64,000 nucleotides of DNA from Ophiosphaerella korrae (Eukaryota; Ascomycota; Dothideomycetes; Pleosporales; Phaeosphaeriaceae). The stretch is from the NCBI GenBank assembly GCA_028456385.1, contig JALNQF010000052.1:186001-250000 (forward strand), written 5' to 3'. Shown piece by piece: positions 46,508-56,934 of this stretch. Made by a program: the position numbers and the translations under genes. The first letter of the stretch is position 1; every line of letters starts with the position of its first letter. The notes under the pieces are model-generated. The model was given only the letters and a program-made list of their open reading frames with translations. It searched no databases and had not been told where the DNA came from.

Positions 46508-47378
46508 TCAAAGCCACAAGAGTACGTACCGAACATACAAACAGCTAGAAATCTCAAGCAGTGCCAAACTCTGTAAATTCAATTCCGGTTAGCCTTGTCA
46601 AATTCCATTCCTTGTCCAAGGCACACATTGACAAGAACTCACATAGTAAATATAGTTAGGCCATATAGTAATGTAGCGACTTCGCAGGCGCGTGAATCAA
46701 ATTCGGCGGCTTCACTGCATCCGCGATCAAGGTACCACGGCCTCAACGAGATGTGCGATGGGTCTGTGGTGTCTCCGCCGGCCTGAATCATGGCACTATA
46801 CGTCCACATCGCGACAAGCGCAATATCGTATAGCATATTTGTTACCACCTTTCCAAAGGTATCCAGTCCGCGAAACTGAACTCTGAGCCGGGATGCCCAA
46901 ATAACTGCCATTATGATCGTAAAGTATACGTGACACTGCTGCCAACTACAATTATTTATCAGCAATGAGTTGCATGGTCAGGGATGTTTTGACGGCCCAT
47001 GACGCACCTTTCATCCCATATCATAGGTATAGTCGGTGACTCGCGATGGTTGGCATAGTCATATACGCGTAAGTGAGGGTCAGAATTCCAGCCTCGAGTT
47101 CCGCCATCTTGCCACAGTGCTGTGTGATATTCTTTGCTCGATGAAGATGTAAAAAGTGCCAGTAGAGTTATAGTCAATAGGAGCTCAACTAAGATGACTA
47201 AAAAGTGTATGGAACCCGATAAATAGCCCATTGAAATCGAGGTGAAGGAATATGGCCAGTACAAGACAAGTACTAAACGAGTTGCACCAAGTCAGGCACG
47301 AAGTTCTGTACAGTGAGATGTAAGAAGTTGAATTGCTTGTGGAAACGCAAACATCGCTATAGAATGTGTGGAGAACAT
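46508..47378 (-). CDS. predicted four-span membrane protein, unknown
   Basis: Minus-strand exons 47272-47008, 46945-46643 and 46568-46508 join in frame; a first exon 47378-47312 with a 39-bp intron would avoid an in-frame TGA, or translation may start at the Met at 47231. Hydrophobic spans are SIHFLVILVELLLTITLLAL, FTIIMAVIWASRL, MLYDIALVAMWTYSAMI and a C-terminal ATLLYGLTIFT running into the last exon. The middle loop has an acidic/aromatic stretch and a Cys pair. The last acceptor is ambiguous: using the AG two bases earlier changes the C-terminus. A TATA-like motif precedes it. The layout is like small MARVEL-type fungal membrane proteins, but no family was recognised. Confidence 0.5.
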
Positions 47379-48657
47379 TGGGACAGATGTTCCGAATCAA
47401 GAGGCGCAAACTTGCTCACTGGCGCATTGACCACGTTCAGGCTTGCCTCGCTGAGCTGACTAACGCCAAGGACGGAGAAGCTTTGCTGACCTTATAAAAT
47501 CAAGTTTATGGCGGGGTAATTATTTAGTTACTAGAGTCGATCCGAGTGCTTTACTCAGCTGCATGCGGTCATAATCATACTTGCAAGCAGAGAAACATCA
47601 ACTCAATATCCTACATACTGCTCGGAAGGATGTAGTATCAAAATAAATTTATTGGCATCGTTTAGCTATTTGGGTGCAAAATACTGATGATTTGATTTGT
47701 CGCTCTCTGCTGAAACTGACATATTGCACCCACTCATCAATCATTGCTCAGCCCAATCATTCACATCATTTTCTTGGGCAAGCTCAATAGTTGACCTAGG
47801 CTTCTTGGAGTTTTTGGTGAAGAAGTGATTTCCAGTCATGAAAGGGATCAGCCATAATTGATAAGGTCCATATCTGGTAGGGCACCGACTGTTCACCGAA
47901 AAAGCTAGAGCGCTGAAGCTTCGACCTCGACAGATTTTGGACGTGGCGGCCAAAATGGAGTGAGACTTTCTCACCGGAGCATCAACAGAGTCAGGTTACT
48001 ATAAATTGTCTGCTACTTGATGAAACTCGGTTTCGTAATTTGAAAAATGGTTCCAGCCCAAGTCAGCTCATTCTGTCCCTTCTGTGTCAGTTTGATCTCA
48101 CCGAGCACCAAAATAATTTTCTATCGAATTTCAGTTGCGCCGTAGATGGCCTCTTACTATGGTAAATCTTTGTACCATATTTGGTACTAGGTCCGTCTGA
48201 TAGCCTTGAGCATCAAGGGCAACCAAGTTTCCACCATGCAATCGGCGGCCTGGTCAACCAAGAAACGCATTTAGATTTGTCTAGTAAGTTATTTGGATGG
48301 TTTTTCCCAAGTTATATCCGCGTGTTATCTCATTGATAGTCGTCGTCTACAAGGAGCCTGACAATAAAATATTTACGGTGACCCCACTGGTGACAAGCCA
48401 ATCAGAGTAGCATTGGCAAAGTGGAAGAAGCCAAGATAGAGAATATTTAACCAGTTTTGACAGATGGATGTGAAATAATATGTATTTGCGGCAGCTAGTT
48501 GTGGTAGAAGATAAAAGAGATGAACGGCACTCGAAACATTTGAAACGCGAGAGTTCTCTATCCAAATATCCCAAGCCTTTCAGGATCGTGCTATTTACAG
48601 CCTATGACTTTCCTTGATAGTGATTTCCATGGCAAACTAAGATTGGAACTTGTGATA
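47379..48657. other. 1.3-kb AT-rich region, no gene seen
   Basis: Only short ORFs without recognisable domains. It ends at the TA target site of the transposon at 48658. Confidence 0.45.
47493..47499 (-). promoter_or_regulatory. possible TATA box of the four-span membrane gene
   Basis: Minus-strand ttttata/ataagg context about 115 bp upstream of the proposed start at 47378. Confidence 0.3.
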
Positions 48658-48703
48658 ACGTAGTTTACAAGCGAGCCGCCACCCCAACCAACTTTGCGCA
48701 CCT
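48658..48703 (+). repeat. left terminal inverted repeat of the pogo-like element
   Basis: 46 bases, an exact reverse complement of 49703-49748. Preceded by TA. Confidence 0.93.
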
Positions 48704-48736
48704 AGTGGTCTCCTACCCCAAATAACTCAACTAATA

Positions 48737-49643
48737 ATGCCTCAATCAGCCTACCAAGAATCAGATATTACTCTTGCTATATCCTCTCTTCAACGAGAGC
48801 AAATTAAGCGGGTTAAGCGTGCTGCTTCAACATTCAACGTTCCGAGATCAACGCTACGTAACCGGCGCGCTGGTATCGCTGCCCAACGCGATTGCCAGCC
48901 CAACTCAAAGAAGCTCAGCCAGCTAGAGGAGGAGGTAATAGTCGATTATATCCTCAATCTGGATTCTCGTGGTTTTGCCCCAACTCTGGCTGCTGTGCGT
49001 GAGATGGCTGATAAGCTACTCGCTCAGCGTGGAGGCAGCCCTGTCGGCATCTACTGGGCGCGCAACTTTGTCAAGCGTACGGACGGTCTTACGACGCGTT
49101 TCAATCGCCTATACGATAGGCAGCGAGCCTTATATAAGGACTTAGGCGCTATAAGTAGCTGGTTCGAGCTAGTACAGCATACAAGAGCTCCATACACCTA
49201 CTCCAGCTACTCCAGCTCTACCAGAGGCTCCCCAGGTAGCTTATACGCCGAGTAACGTACGTGAGCGCGTACGCCGGCACAAGAGCTCGTCGCCAGCATT
49301 GATTATTGACGCAATCGATCAACTCAAAAAGTGAGCTCATAGAATGATGCTGGAAGCTGAGCTAATGCGCGATCAGATCTCCAGTCTTGAAAGAGCCAAT
49401 GAGGCAGCCAGCAAGCGTAAATCACGAAAAAAGAAGCGGATTCAGAAGCAAGGAGTCTTAACAAAGGGACAAGAAGAGGATTTACTTGCTGAGAGAGAGG
49501 CTGTGCAGCGTCAAGTCAATGAACAGCGTCAAGATGAAGAGCGGTCGGGCCTGAGTCGCCGGGCTCGCGCGCGCTGCGGGAGGTTCGGAGAGACTGGGCA
49601 CATCTCACGTACGTGCAAGAAAGATAGAGAATCTACTACTTGA
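48737..49643 (+). pseudogene. pogo/Fot1 transposase remnant lacking the DDE core
   Basis: The first part (48737 to about 49180) encodes a psq-like helix-turn-helix (VPRSTLRNRRAG) and a CENP-B-type HTH (LSQLEEEVIVDYILNLDSRG, YWARNFVKRTDGLTTRFNR), the bipartite DNA-binding region of pogo transposases. It breaks at ISSWFELVQHT, just before the catalytic domain would begin. The frame then changes and a C-terminal segment follows (RERVRRHKSSSPALIIDAID), interrupted by an in-frame TGA at 49332, then a basic coiled coil and a CCHC knuckle (CGRFGETGHISRTC). Roughly the whole DDE domain is gone. The N-terminal frame reads on through the junction to a stop at 49255, so a 172-residue DNA-binding-only product is possible. 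Confidence 0.88.
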
Positions 49644-49702
49644 TTTATTATATAAATATATACTCTCTACTCTACTGTGTTGTTGGGTTATACGCTTGAA
49701 GA

Positions 49703-49748
49703 GGTGCGCAAAGTTGGTTGGGGTGGCGGCTCGCTTGTAAACTACGTT
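49703..49748 (-). repeat. right terminal inverted repeat of the pogo-like element
   Basis: 46 bases, an exact reverse complement of 48658-48703. Followed by TA. Confidence 0.93.
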
Positions 49749-50837
49749 ATTATCAGTCCGATTGATGCATGTGGACGAAACTGAATTCTAGATGTCATTC
49801 TGGTTGAAATCCAGGCAAAACGGAATGCTAACAAATTTTAAATGATAAAGAGAGATGCTCAGAGCGCATGAAAGAAACTCGCGCTCTGTTTTATTCCAAA
49901 AAACCATCGAACCACGATTTCCTAAGCTGGATATTGAGAAGACGTTGTTCTTGTCTTAAAATGAATGTGTTAACTGTGAGGACCCCTGATTTAAGGTTCT
50001 ACTAAAAGTGCTTAGGAATGATTGTGGCAACCTCGGTCCTTCTGAGGATAGTTGTTTATGAGGTGCAATATTCACAAGAAGGTAGGCTTAACACATGCCA
50101 CTTTTATAATACTCATATTGATCAGTATCGCGAGATGCAACTCTTGGAAGTTCCTACGGAGGTCTGGAAAAGAATAATCGACAGGGATGAAGATATTTGG
50201 GCATCAGTTCACAGAGGAATGGTTTGCCTCTGGTATTTTGAACATGGCTGGTTCTGAAGGCCAAAGATGCAAGGAAATCAGGTGCCACAGGGAATAAGGT
50301 TAGCTAGTTACGTTGGAAGTTGATATGATCGACACACAGAGCGAACCTTGGACCACTCACGCCATAATTTTAAAAGTTCGGCACATTGTACCATAGTGTA
50401 GAGAAGCATAATAGGCGAGAGCCCGGATTTGCGAATACCAAACGGATGGCGCATTCAGGCTTAAATAGTATTAGTGCAAATGTATGACTGATAAGCTTTG
50501 GCGGCGTGGCAGTTCATTATTGGTGTTTGAAGCTAGACGACCCAGTGTGGCCACATATGGACAGTGAAAGAGCATAGGCGACAAGCACCTTGGCTCAAAG
50601 CCACAAATTATGCCTTGTACATAAATAGGTAGTTACTCTGCATAATTATCCACAATGGGGTTTACCACAACGCCATCACTAATCCGAATCTGGAAGAAAC
50701 AATGCGCTAATGCAGGTCCGATGGCCCACGCCCACGCCACAACATCGCCACCCCTGAGCTGGAGACTCCGGATATATAGATAGTAGCACCTGTGCCAACA
50801 GTAGACTTGTCTGTATGTGTTTGCATGTTATTGACTC
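49749..50837. other. 1.1-kb AT-rich region, possible F-box relic
   Basis: No intact gene. A short plus-strand frame (50018-50257) contains MQLLEVPTEVWKRIIDRDE, which resembles an F-box core, but lacks the rest of a domain and ends soon after. It is at most a fragment. Confidence 0.4.
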
Positions 50838-50924
50838 GTGAACTCTCTACTGCCCACCATGGCCGCTTCGTACATGCACTGTAATAATCATATATTTTGG
50901 CATGCCGACCTTACCCGTACCTAT

Positions 50925-51869
50925 ATGCCCCCCAAGAAGACGAGAGCTGCACAACGAAAACATGGTGTGAGAAATGGACTGGAAGAAAGAGAGGTAAAGC
51001 GCGTGGACAGCGGGAACTTGGGAAAGCCCGAAGGCCAGGAATTGTTTATGAAGAGTCCTAAGTTACAACATGGATACAAATTCGCCCGGATTGAAGATAC
51101 TCTCAAACCTACAATGAAAGCATCATCTGTCCAAGTCCTGAAGTATCTGCTCTCTGACTCCGCACTCGAACTCTGCCTACCACCCGACGAAATCGCGGAT
51201 ATCAATCAACATGGTACGCGCTTCATCACCAACTCTCAGCTTCGCAGTCCCTTTGAGGAGTTGCTTTGCGCCGTAGTTCTCTCGCGACCAATCTCGCACC
51301 GCCTAGGTCTCTGCATTATCCGCACCATCCTTAATGCACCATATGCGTTTCGCAGCCCCCTTGCAATCAAGGCAGCTGGGCCGAAGAAGGTTCTCGAAGC
51401 GCTTGAAAGTGCGCGTGCGGAACACAATGGCGCAACAAAAGAGGATATCCAATTACTCGCTGACGTAATCTCGAACAATAATTGGTACAACGACCTTTCA
51501 AAGTTACGGTCGCAAGCCTGGAACTCGGTAGAATCAGAGCGTGAAGTCCTGCGACGCTCTGTCAAAGGGTTGGGGCGGAATGGACTTGATATATTCTACC
51601 GCCGAGTTCAATGGCAATGGCGTGAGGCCTATCCTTTCATCGACTCTCGGACACAAGCTTCTCTAGAGAAGTTGGGGCTTCCGAGGAGGGCAGAGGGTAT
51701 CGCAAAGATGATTGAAGTCAGGTGGGCTGAGTTGGGGCTAGAGGAGAGGAGTAGATACAGCACAGAGGAGAGACGAAGCAGAGTGTTCGTTATGTTGCTC
51801 GACAGGGCTCTTGGAGCGGATCTAGAAAATAATGTGCATGAGCTTTTAGAGAGGGCTTCTCATCTGTAA
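50925..51869 (+). CDS. HhH-GPD-like (DNA glycosylase fold) protein
   Basis: A single-exon frame; the start at 50925 (MPPKKTRAAQRK, basic) gives 314 residues, while an upstream in-frame Met at 50838 would add 29 residues without recognisable content. The core looks like the HhH-GPD fold: an N-terminal helical part (LRSPFEELLCAVVLSRPIS, LGLCIIRTILNAPYAF), then a hairpin-like VKGLGRNGLDIFYRRVQ and FIDSRTQASLEKLGLP. The last two match the Leu-Pro-Gly-Val-Gly-Arg hairpin and the Asp-containing helix start of endonuclease III-type glycosylases; Asp of FIDSRT would align with the catalytic Asp. No iron-sulfur cysteine loop is seen. A role in base excision repair is inference; the fungal family itself is uncharacterised. 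Confidence 0.75.
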   Translation: MPPKKTRAAQRKHGVRNGLEEREVKRVDSGNLGKPEGQELFMKSPKLQHGYKFARIEDTLKPTMKASSVQVLKYLLSDSALELCLPPDEIADINQHGTRFITNSQLRSPFEELLCAVVLSRPISHRLGLCIIRTILNAPYAFRSPLAIKAAGPKKVLEALESARAEHNGATKEDIQLLADVISNNNWYNDLSKLRSQAWNSVESEREVLRRSVKGLGRNGLDIFYRRVQWQWREAYPFIDSRTQASLEKLGLPRRAEGIAKMIEVRWAELGLEERSRYSTEERRSRVFVMLLDRALGADLENNVHELLERASHL

Positions 51870-52142
51870 GGTATATCGGTATAATATAGAGAGGGGAGAA
51901 GGGAGGGGCGAGATTAGATGAAAGTGGCGTTGAGCATTCTGACAGATTTCATTACTATATACTCGGCACGTGTCCTTCTAGTCAGACTTTAGACTGAGCA
52001 TGTTTTTGAGTGGTGATCCTCTCGTGATATCCTAATACTAATTCAAACTAATGCCAATAGACGCCCTAGATGCGCCCATCACATACAAAAAAAAGCAAGT
52101 TCTCTTGATCCTCGCAGACTCCCTTGCTTGTTCCTGCTACTT

Positions 52143-52971
52143 TTATCGAATGGTAAGACCCGCGTATTGACGTACGAGTGAGGCTGAGTTTATGAGGTGC
52201 CGTCGTGCTGCTGAATGGTCATCCGAGACGTATCGTTCAAGTGTTTCCGAAAAACACAAAAGAGGCCGAGAGAAGCCTGTAAGCTCCATCGCATTGAGGA
52301 CTAGAGTATGTCCAATGTCACCGCGGAGCTTAATGGAATTAAGGTTCTCCGCACTGTCGAGGTTTCGAAAGGACTCCGCAAGTAAGTGTGCTGCCTCACT
52401 TGCCGCCTGGAACTCCTCGGCTGCTTCACCGAGAGCCAACTTCGTGACATTGTCAAGATTTGAGGGATATAGAGGTTCCGAATAAAGGTATAATGTGTGA
52501 ATCCTATCCCGGAAAGCGCCAATCTTGGATAGTTCGAGTAGTTGCGCTAACCCTGAATGATTCAAAACGATTTCCAGCCCTTCTAGTCGTAGGCTGTATC
52601 TTATGGCGGCGTCGTAGTTAGTTTTCTGGTATATCCTCTTGTCATCATTAGCGAACTTGTGCGTGGATTTGGTATACTATGCAGTCCTTTTGAGGAGACT
52701 AATCTGTATGAGCCCTAGGATTTGCACATACCTTGCAAGTCATTCGCAATGAATGGAAATCTTTATTCCAGTAATGCGCGCCGGTTTCTAGTACTATGCC
52801 ATCGATAGCATCGGCGAACTTTCGAAGTTGCTTTTTATCAAAATATTCTTTGTATTTTGGAATAAAAGCGCGACCGAGTCCCATATGCCTACAGATCTGG
52901 CTTAATACCTCGTTGGGTAGATCAAATAGCTGCATATTGGCGGAACGTTTAGGGAGCAGGATCCTACGCAA
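52143..52971 (-). CDS. F-box protein
   Basis: Exons 52971-52732 and 52637-52143 join over a 94-bp intron to 244 residues (232 from the Met at 52935). The F-box is clear: MQLFDLPNEVLSQICRHMG, then FHSLRMTCKRIY across the splice junction, where the intron lies between Lys and Arg. The C-terminal part (LEIVLNHSGLAQLLELSKIG, FRDRIHTLYLYSEPL, NLNSIKLRGDIGHTLVL) has LRR-like phrases. It is shorter than most fungal F-box proteins, so the C-terminus may be truncated. SCF substrate adaptor by homology; target unknown. Confidence 0.7.
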
Positions 52972-55084
52972 GCGAAGTTAGAAGATTGATAATTTCAAAA
53001 CTCGTGTGTTGAAATCAGCAAGGCAAGCGGCGGAGCAAGAGATTTGAGAAGATGTTCAGTATTCTAGACTGATTACGAAGGAGTGGGATTTAAGTGCAAA
53101 GGCGCGACCAGGTCAAAAACAAGTGGAGACCGTAGTGTGACTAGTTCCGCGCTAATGTAGTGCCACATTCACTTTGAATTCGCATTGTGGGAGCCTTGGG
53201 AGCCGTCACGTGGGCGAAGCTACTTATCCAATCAAAACATAGTATATTTCAGAATAGCAAGCACTCCCGTGCACTATAGCCCTCATATATTCTTTAGAAA
53301 TCTCCTAGCAGGTATGAACGCTTCACTTTCACTTGCGATTTCAATATTCACTTTCATTCGAGTGATGAAAGTATATTTGGTTGGACGTGGGCATAGCTAT
53401 TATCTGTACTCATCACTTGTAACTATCCGATATCTTAGTGGTAAGATGTTAAACTTGCAAGACAATACCGTCACTTCGCATGACCGGGGACAGGTAGAGC
53501 ACGGAGTATTGGCTACACAACTAATCTTCTGAAGAATTTACCCCTTCTCCTGACTTCATTGCCATCCTGATAAGAATGTAGGCTTTCTTTTAGCAATACA
53601 CACACTGTCACAGCATGAAATCATTATCTTGCAATTAAAATTATGTGTTAGAATGTGGTACACTTTTCCTCCAACCAATGGATACTACTTTGGGAAAATT
53701 TAGGCGACGGGTTCTGGTCCTTAAGCTGAAAGCCCTATAATAGTGATTGAATGTAGCTGTACTGCAACGACTTTTAGCTATGTTCTACCGTCGTTCCGTA
53801 ACAACCTTGTTTCATACCCATTTTGATTGAGTCCCGCAGCACACAGAACATTCCTAATTAGTTCTTGCTAAGTATTAATTCTTACGACTGCCTACCTACT
53901 GGCTCATGTGAACACTCTAGTCTCCTTTCATAAACTGTATCTAGGGTCCTTGAATGAAACGTTATCTATGCGTCCTGGACCTATCAATTAGCCCCACTTG
54001 ATCTCCTCTCAAAATTTTTACAAATTATGCAAGCTCTTCTTCGGGATTTAGGTAGGGTGCAGCTTCTTCATCCATGGGTGGTAGCCTTGGTCGCCTTCTT
54101 CGTATAGACTATCTGTGCCTGAAAATGCATTCAGCCTACCCTAAACATAACAAAAGGGAGCAATATTGAGCCACATTGCATAAGCACAACCGCTGATCAC
54201 AAGTAAACTAAAGAGATCTTGCCTGGGAACCAACTTTAGACCCTTCATTAGCCTTATCCACCATGGTTCTGAAGGGTCGAAGCTGGAACTGTAGTTTTGT
54301 ATATATCGTGGTATACCGAGATACTCGTTGAAGTAGGGGGCAGGTGCCGACCCGCAGTCGGTGAGATGAGTTGAATATATTGCACTGAGTAGCTACTTGA
54401 CGAGTTGGTGTCCGTGTCCATCTGCCCCATCCGATCGCACTCGGAGCCCCCTACAGAGCCGCAAAGCTGACCTAATACTTCCCGATCACGTGCGTATCTA
54501 CTACACCACAACATAGAATCCAATTGACCATGCTCACTGGTCCACTGGCCCAGCCAGACACTATTGAGGCAATAAAGACTATAGAGAGGTTGAAAATTGT
54601 ACCTAAAAACGAGTTTGCAATAAAATTAAAAAAGGTTCAAAGAAAATTAAGTAGGCAAGGTTATAGCCCGGCCCTGATGTGCCCAGACATTTTGTCGAGA
54701 TATTCCACTCCAACCACGCTGAAGTGTGATTAGGAGGTAACAGAGTCATCGCTAGAGGCCAAAACTTACAACAACAGATCACAATATTGCGATCAATGGC
54801 TTCAATTAGGGAAGTTACGCGGGGCATGCTGCTGCTATTATGCGTAATTACCTTATCAGCACCGTGCTCCTGTACTTAAAGATAGTGAAAATCACACATG
54901 CATGTCGTTTCATGGGGTGGTTTCGTGACATACGATGACGTTGAAGAATGAGAATCGACTGATATATCTACCAAGCAAGCTCCAACGCCTTCTAAACAAG
55001 CTTCCGTAGATAGATCTTCTAGCATCAGAATATAACGATTAAGGGAATTGTTTTGTGGTGTTGTGAAACTATCATCGGCACTGG
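52972..55084. other. 2.1-kb AT-rich region, no intact gene seen
   Basis: Short ORFs only. The right-hand part may still contain further C-terminal remains of the adjacent HET pseudogene, but I could not align anything convincingly below about 55085. Confidence 0.45.
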
Positions 55085-56445
55085 ATATTGTGGCATACCT
55101 TCTTGATGAGCCCAGTATCTACTTCGCCAAGCAATAATTACTACACGGGCAATGAATCCTTCCTCGATAGCTGCGGCGTATATATTCAAAGCTCATGGTC
55201 TAACACCAACATTTGTGAAGCTGAAGCATATGTGGGAACTATGCGATCAATAGCCGCTCTCTTTAGGTGGGTATAGGCGGCTGAGATACACAATACTCAT
55301 TCATCAATCAGAGTAATGTGGCACTTTTTTGAGGTCTCAGAGTTATAATCGCAGGAATGAACGGACTATACCAACTTCGAGGTCGGAATGAATCCATTAG
55401 TGGGGTTTTATCAACCAAGAGGCGCAGTGATATAGGGGAAGTGAGTTTCTTGATGAGGTACCAAGACCTTTAGCCCAAAGGTGAGATACGGCCGTAAATG
55501 GAGTTGATTTTTCTAATATTCCATAAGACAGTTCTATCCCACTGGTGGACATAACTTGGGGCTGAAATCTAAGTAAGTGAATTCCCGTTTGCTCCAGTAT
55601 ATTCCTCATCTCTCCGAGAGGGGTTTCGACTTGCTCGCAACCTTGACACCCGTCAGCGTATCGGCCTTTGAAATTAGTATTATCAATGACGTAGCTGACG
55701 CATTGACTCCCAGAGGCACACTCCACCAATTGTGGTCCACCCAATCAACTAAGTCCCGTTTTAATTCTGCCAAGTATGCCAGGGCATGGTATGATGATAT
55801 ATCTAGCAGATAAGACAATTGATGTTGACACCAAACGTTCTGTTGTTGGATTATTGGCAGCCAGATTGGTCTTAATGAAAGACGCAATTTCCAGCCAAGT
55901 CCTGTATTCAATTTCTGGCTATAAGCTAAGTGCGGATTCGCCTTGAACGGATCAAGAGGTGTCTGAACAAGGATGCGTATTGACAACAGCATAAATGGTA
56001 ACACATCTGTGAAATCTTCAGTCAAAAGGTCAAGCTGACCGCACTCATTGATAACATATTTCAACAAAATTTTAGCCCTTTCACTAACATTCCCTTTGCC
56101 CTCTAGGAAGAGCAACATTCCGTCACACCATGTTTCATACCACTCGATATATGCCGGTAATTTCTCTGTCGACAAGACAAAAGGGCTCAAGCTGACTTCC
56201 AAGTTCTTTGGAACTGCAAGCCGAACAAAGTCGTATGGACTCAACCTGTTACCAAATAGCTCTTTTAGGAAGCCAAAGTATGGTCAATCTTGGATATAGT
56301 GACCGTATGAACGATGTATAGATGTCCACTTAGTACGTCATGTGTAGTTTTCAAATCCTGCCCTATCATAGAGATTCAGAGCGGACTCGTAGACTGGTAT
56401 ATTGTCGAGCCTGAAGCCACCTTTCGGGCGGACCAGGTGATCCAT
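55085..56445 (-). pseudogene. HET-domain gene relic with stops and frameshifts
   Basis: Read on the minus strand from 56445, fragments in shifting frames follow the order of a large fungal HET family: an N-terminus beginning MDHLVRPKG, then an early TGA; YFGFLKELFG preceded by a TGA where a Trp codon is expected; a long frame to 55606 (MSPYDFVRLAVPKN onward); a -1 frameshift near 55740 into CVSYVIDNTN and GCQGCEQVETP; the HET start TPFTAVSHLWAKGLGTS with NSLPLY; then a stop. Later fragments recognisable as HET sequence are IDRIVPTYASASQMLVL and EEGFIARVVIIAW with WAHQEG. No intron set repairs this. TGA at CGA and TGG positions is compatible with C-to-T mutation. The gene is dead. Confidence 0.72.
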
Positions 56446-56934
56446 TGTAAACTTGTGGGACTTCGATGTCGCACCGGATTAGTCGGAAGAAAACGTAACC
56501 ATCAAAAGAAAGCTTGTGGAATACATAGTGCGTTTATAGCTGTCGTGAAATAATGTCACCGAGGTGTGTAAGAGAGAAGGCTAGATGTAGCAAGCGTTGT
56601 TAGAATAATATATTGAACCTCCATTGCCGCCGAATCTCAACATGATTCGTTAGACGCCAGAAATAACTGATTTTATCATGCTCAAACCAACTTCACAATT
56701 TTGTTGTGCACTTAATTCGTAGGCAAATATTTTATCATTTGAGGCTAGCACGAATCCACTCCCTACAACTTCATACTGCCTGGGTTGCACACTGCTAACG
56801 TAATCAGACACCCTGTTCTTATAAGATATCCACAATGGTTTGCCATAGCATGTTGGCGTCCATAGATATATGAGGAATGAATTTACGATTGACAAGAATG
56901 GCCATGATTATGAGTAGTTATGGCACATACTACA
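56446..56934. other. intergenic, no gene seen
   Basis: 489 bases between the HET relic start and the 3' end of the P-loop ATPase gene. A minus-strand ORF at 56650-56895 has no recognisable content. Confidence 0.45.

Larger units (their letters stand above)
48658..49748 (+). mobile_element. nonautonomous Fot1/pogo-like DNA transposon (internally deleted)
   Basis: A 1091-bp element bounded by perfect 46-bp terminal inverted repeats (48658-48703 and 49703-49748), both starting acgtagtttacaagcgagcc. TA dinucleotides flank both ends (48656-48657, 49749-49750), the target duplication expected for Tc1/mariner-class elements. Inside are the N-terminal DNA-binding part and the C-terminal part of a pogo/Fot1-type transposase, with the DDE catalytic core missing, so it cannot transpose by itself. 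Perfect repeats argue for recent mobilisation by an intact relative elsewhere in the genome. Confidence 0.93.

Noticed and set aside
55577..56299. Plus-strand ORFs over the HET relic
   Set aside because: They are antisense shadows; the minus strand carries recognisable HET sequence.
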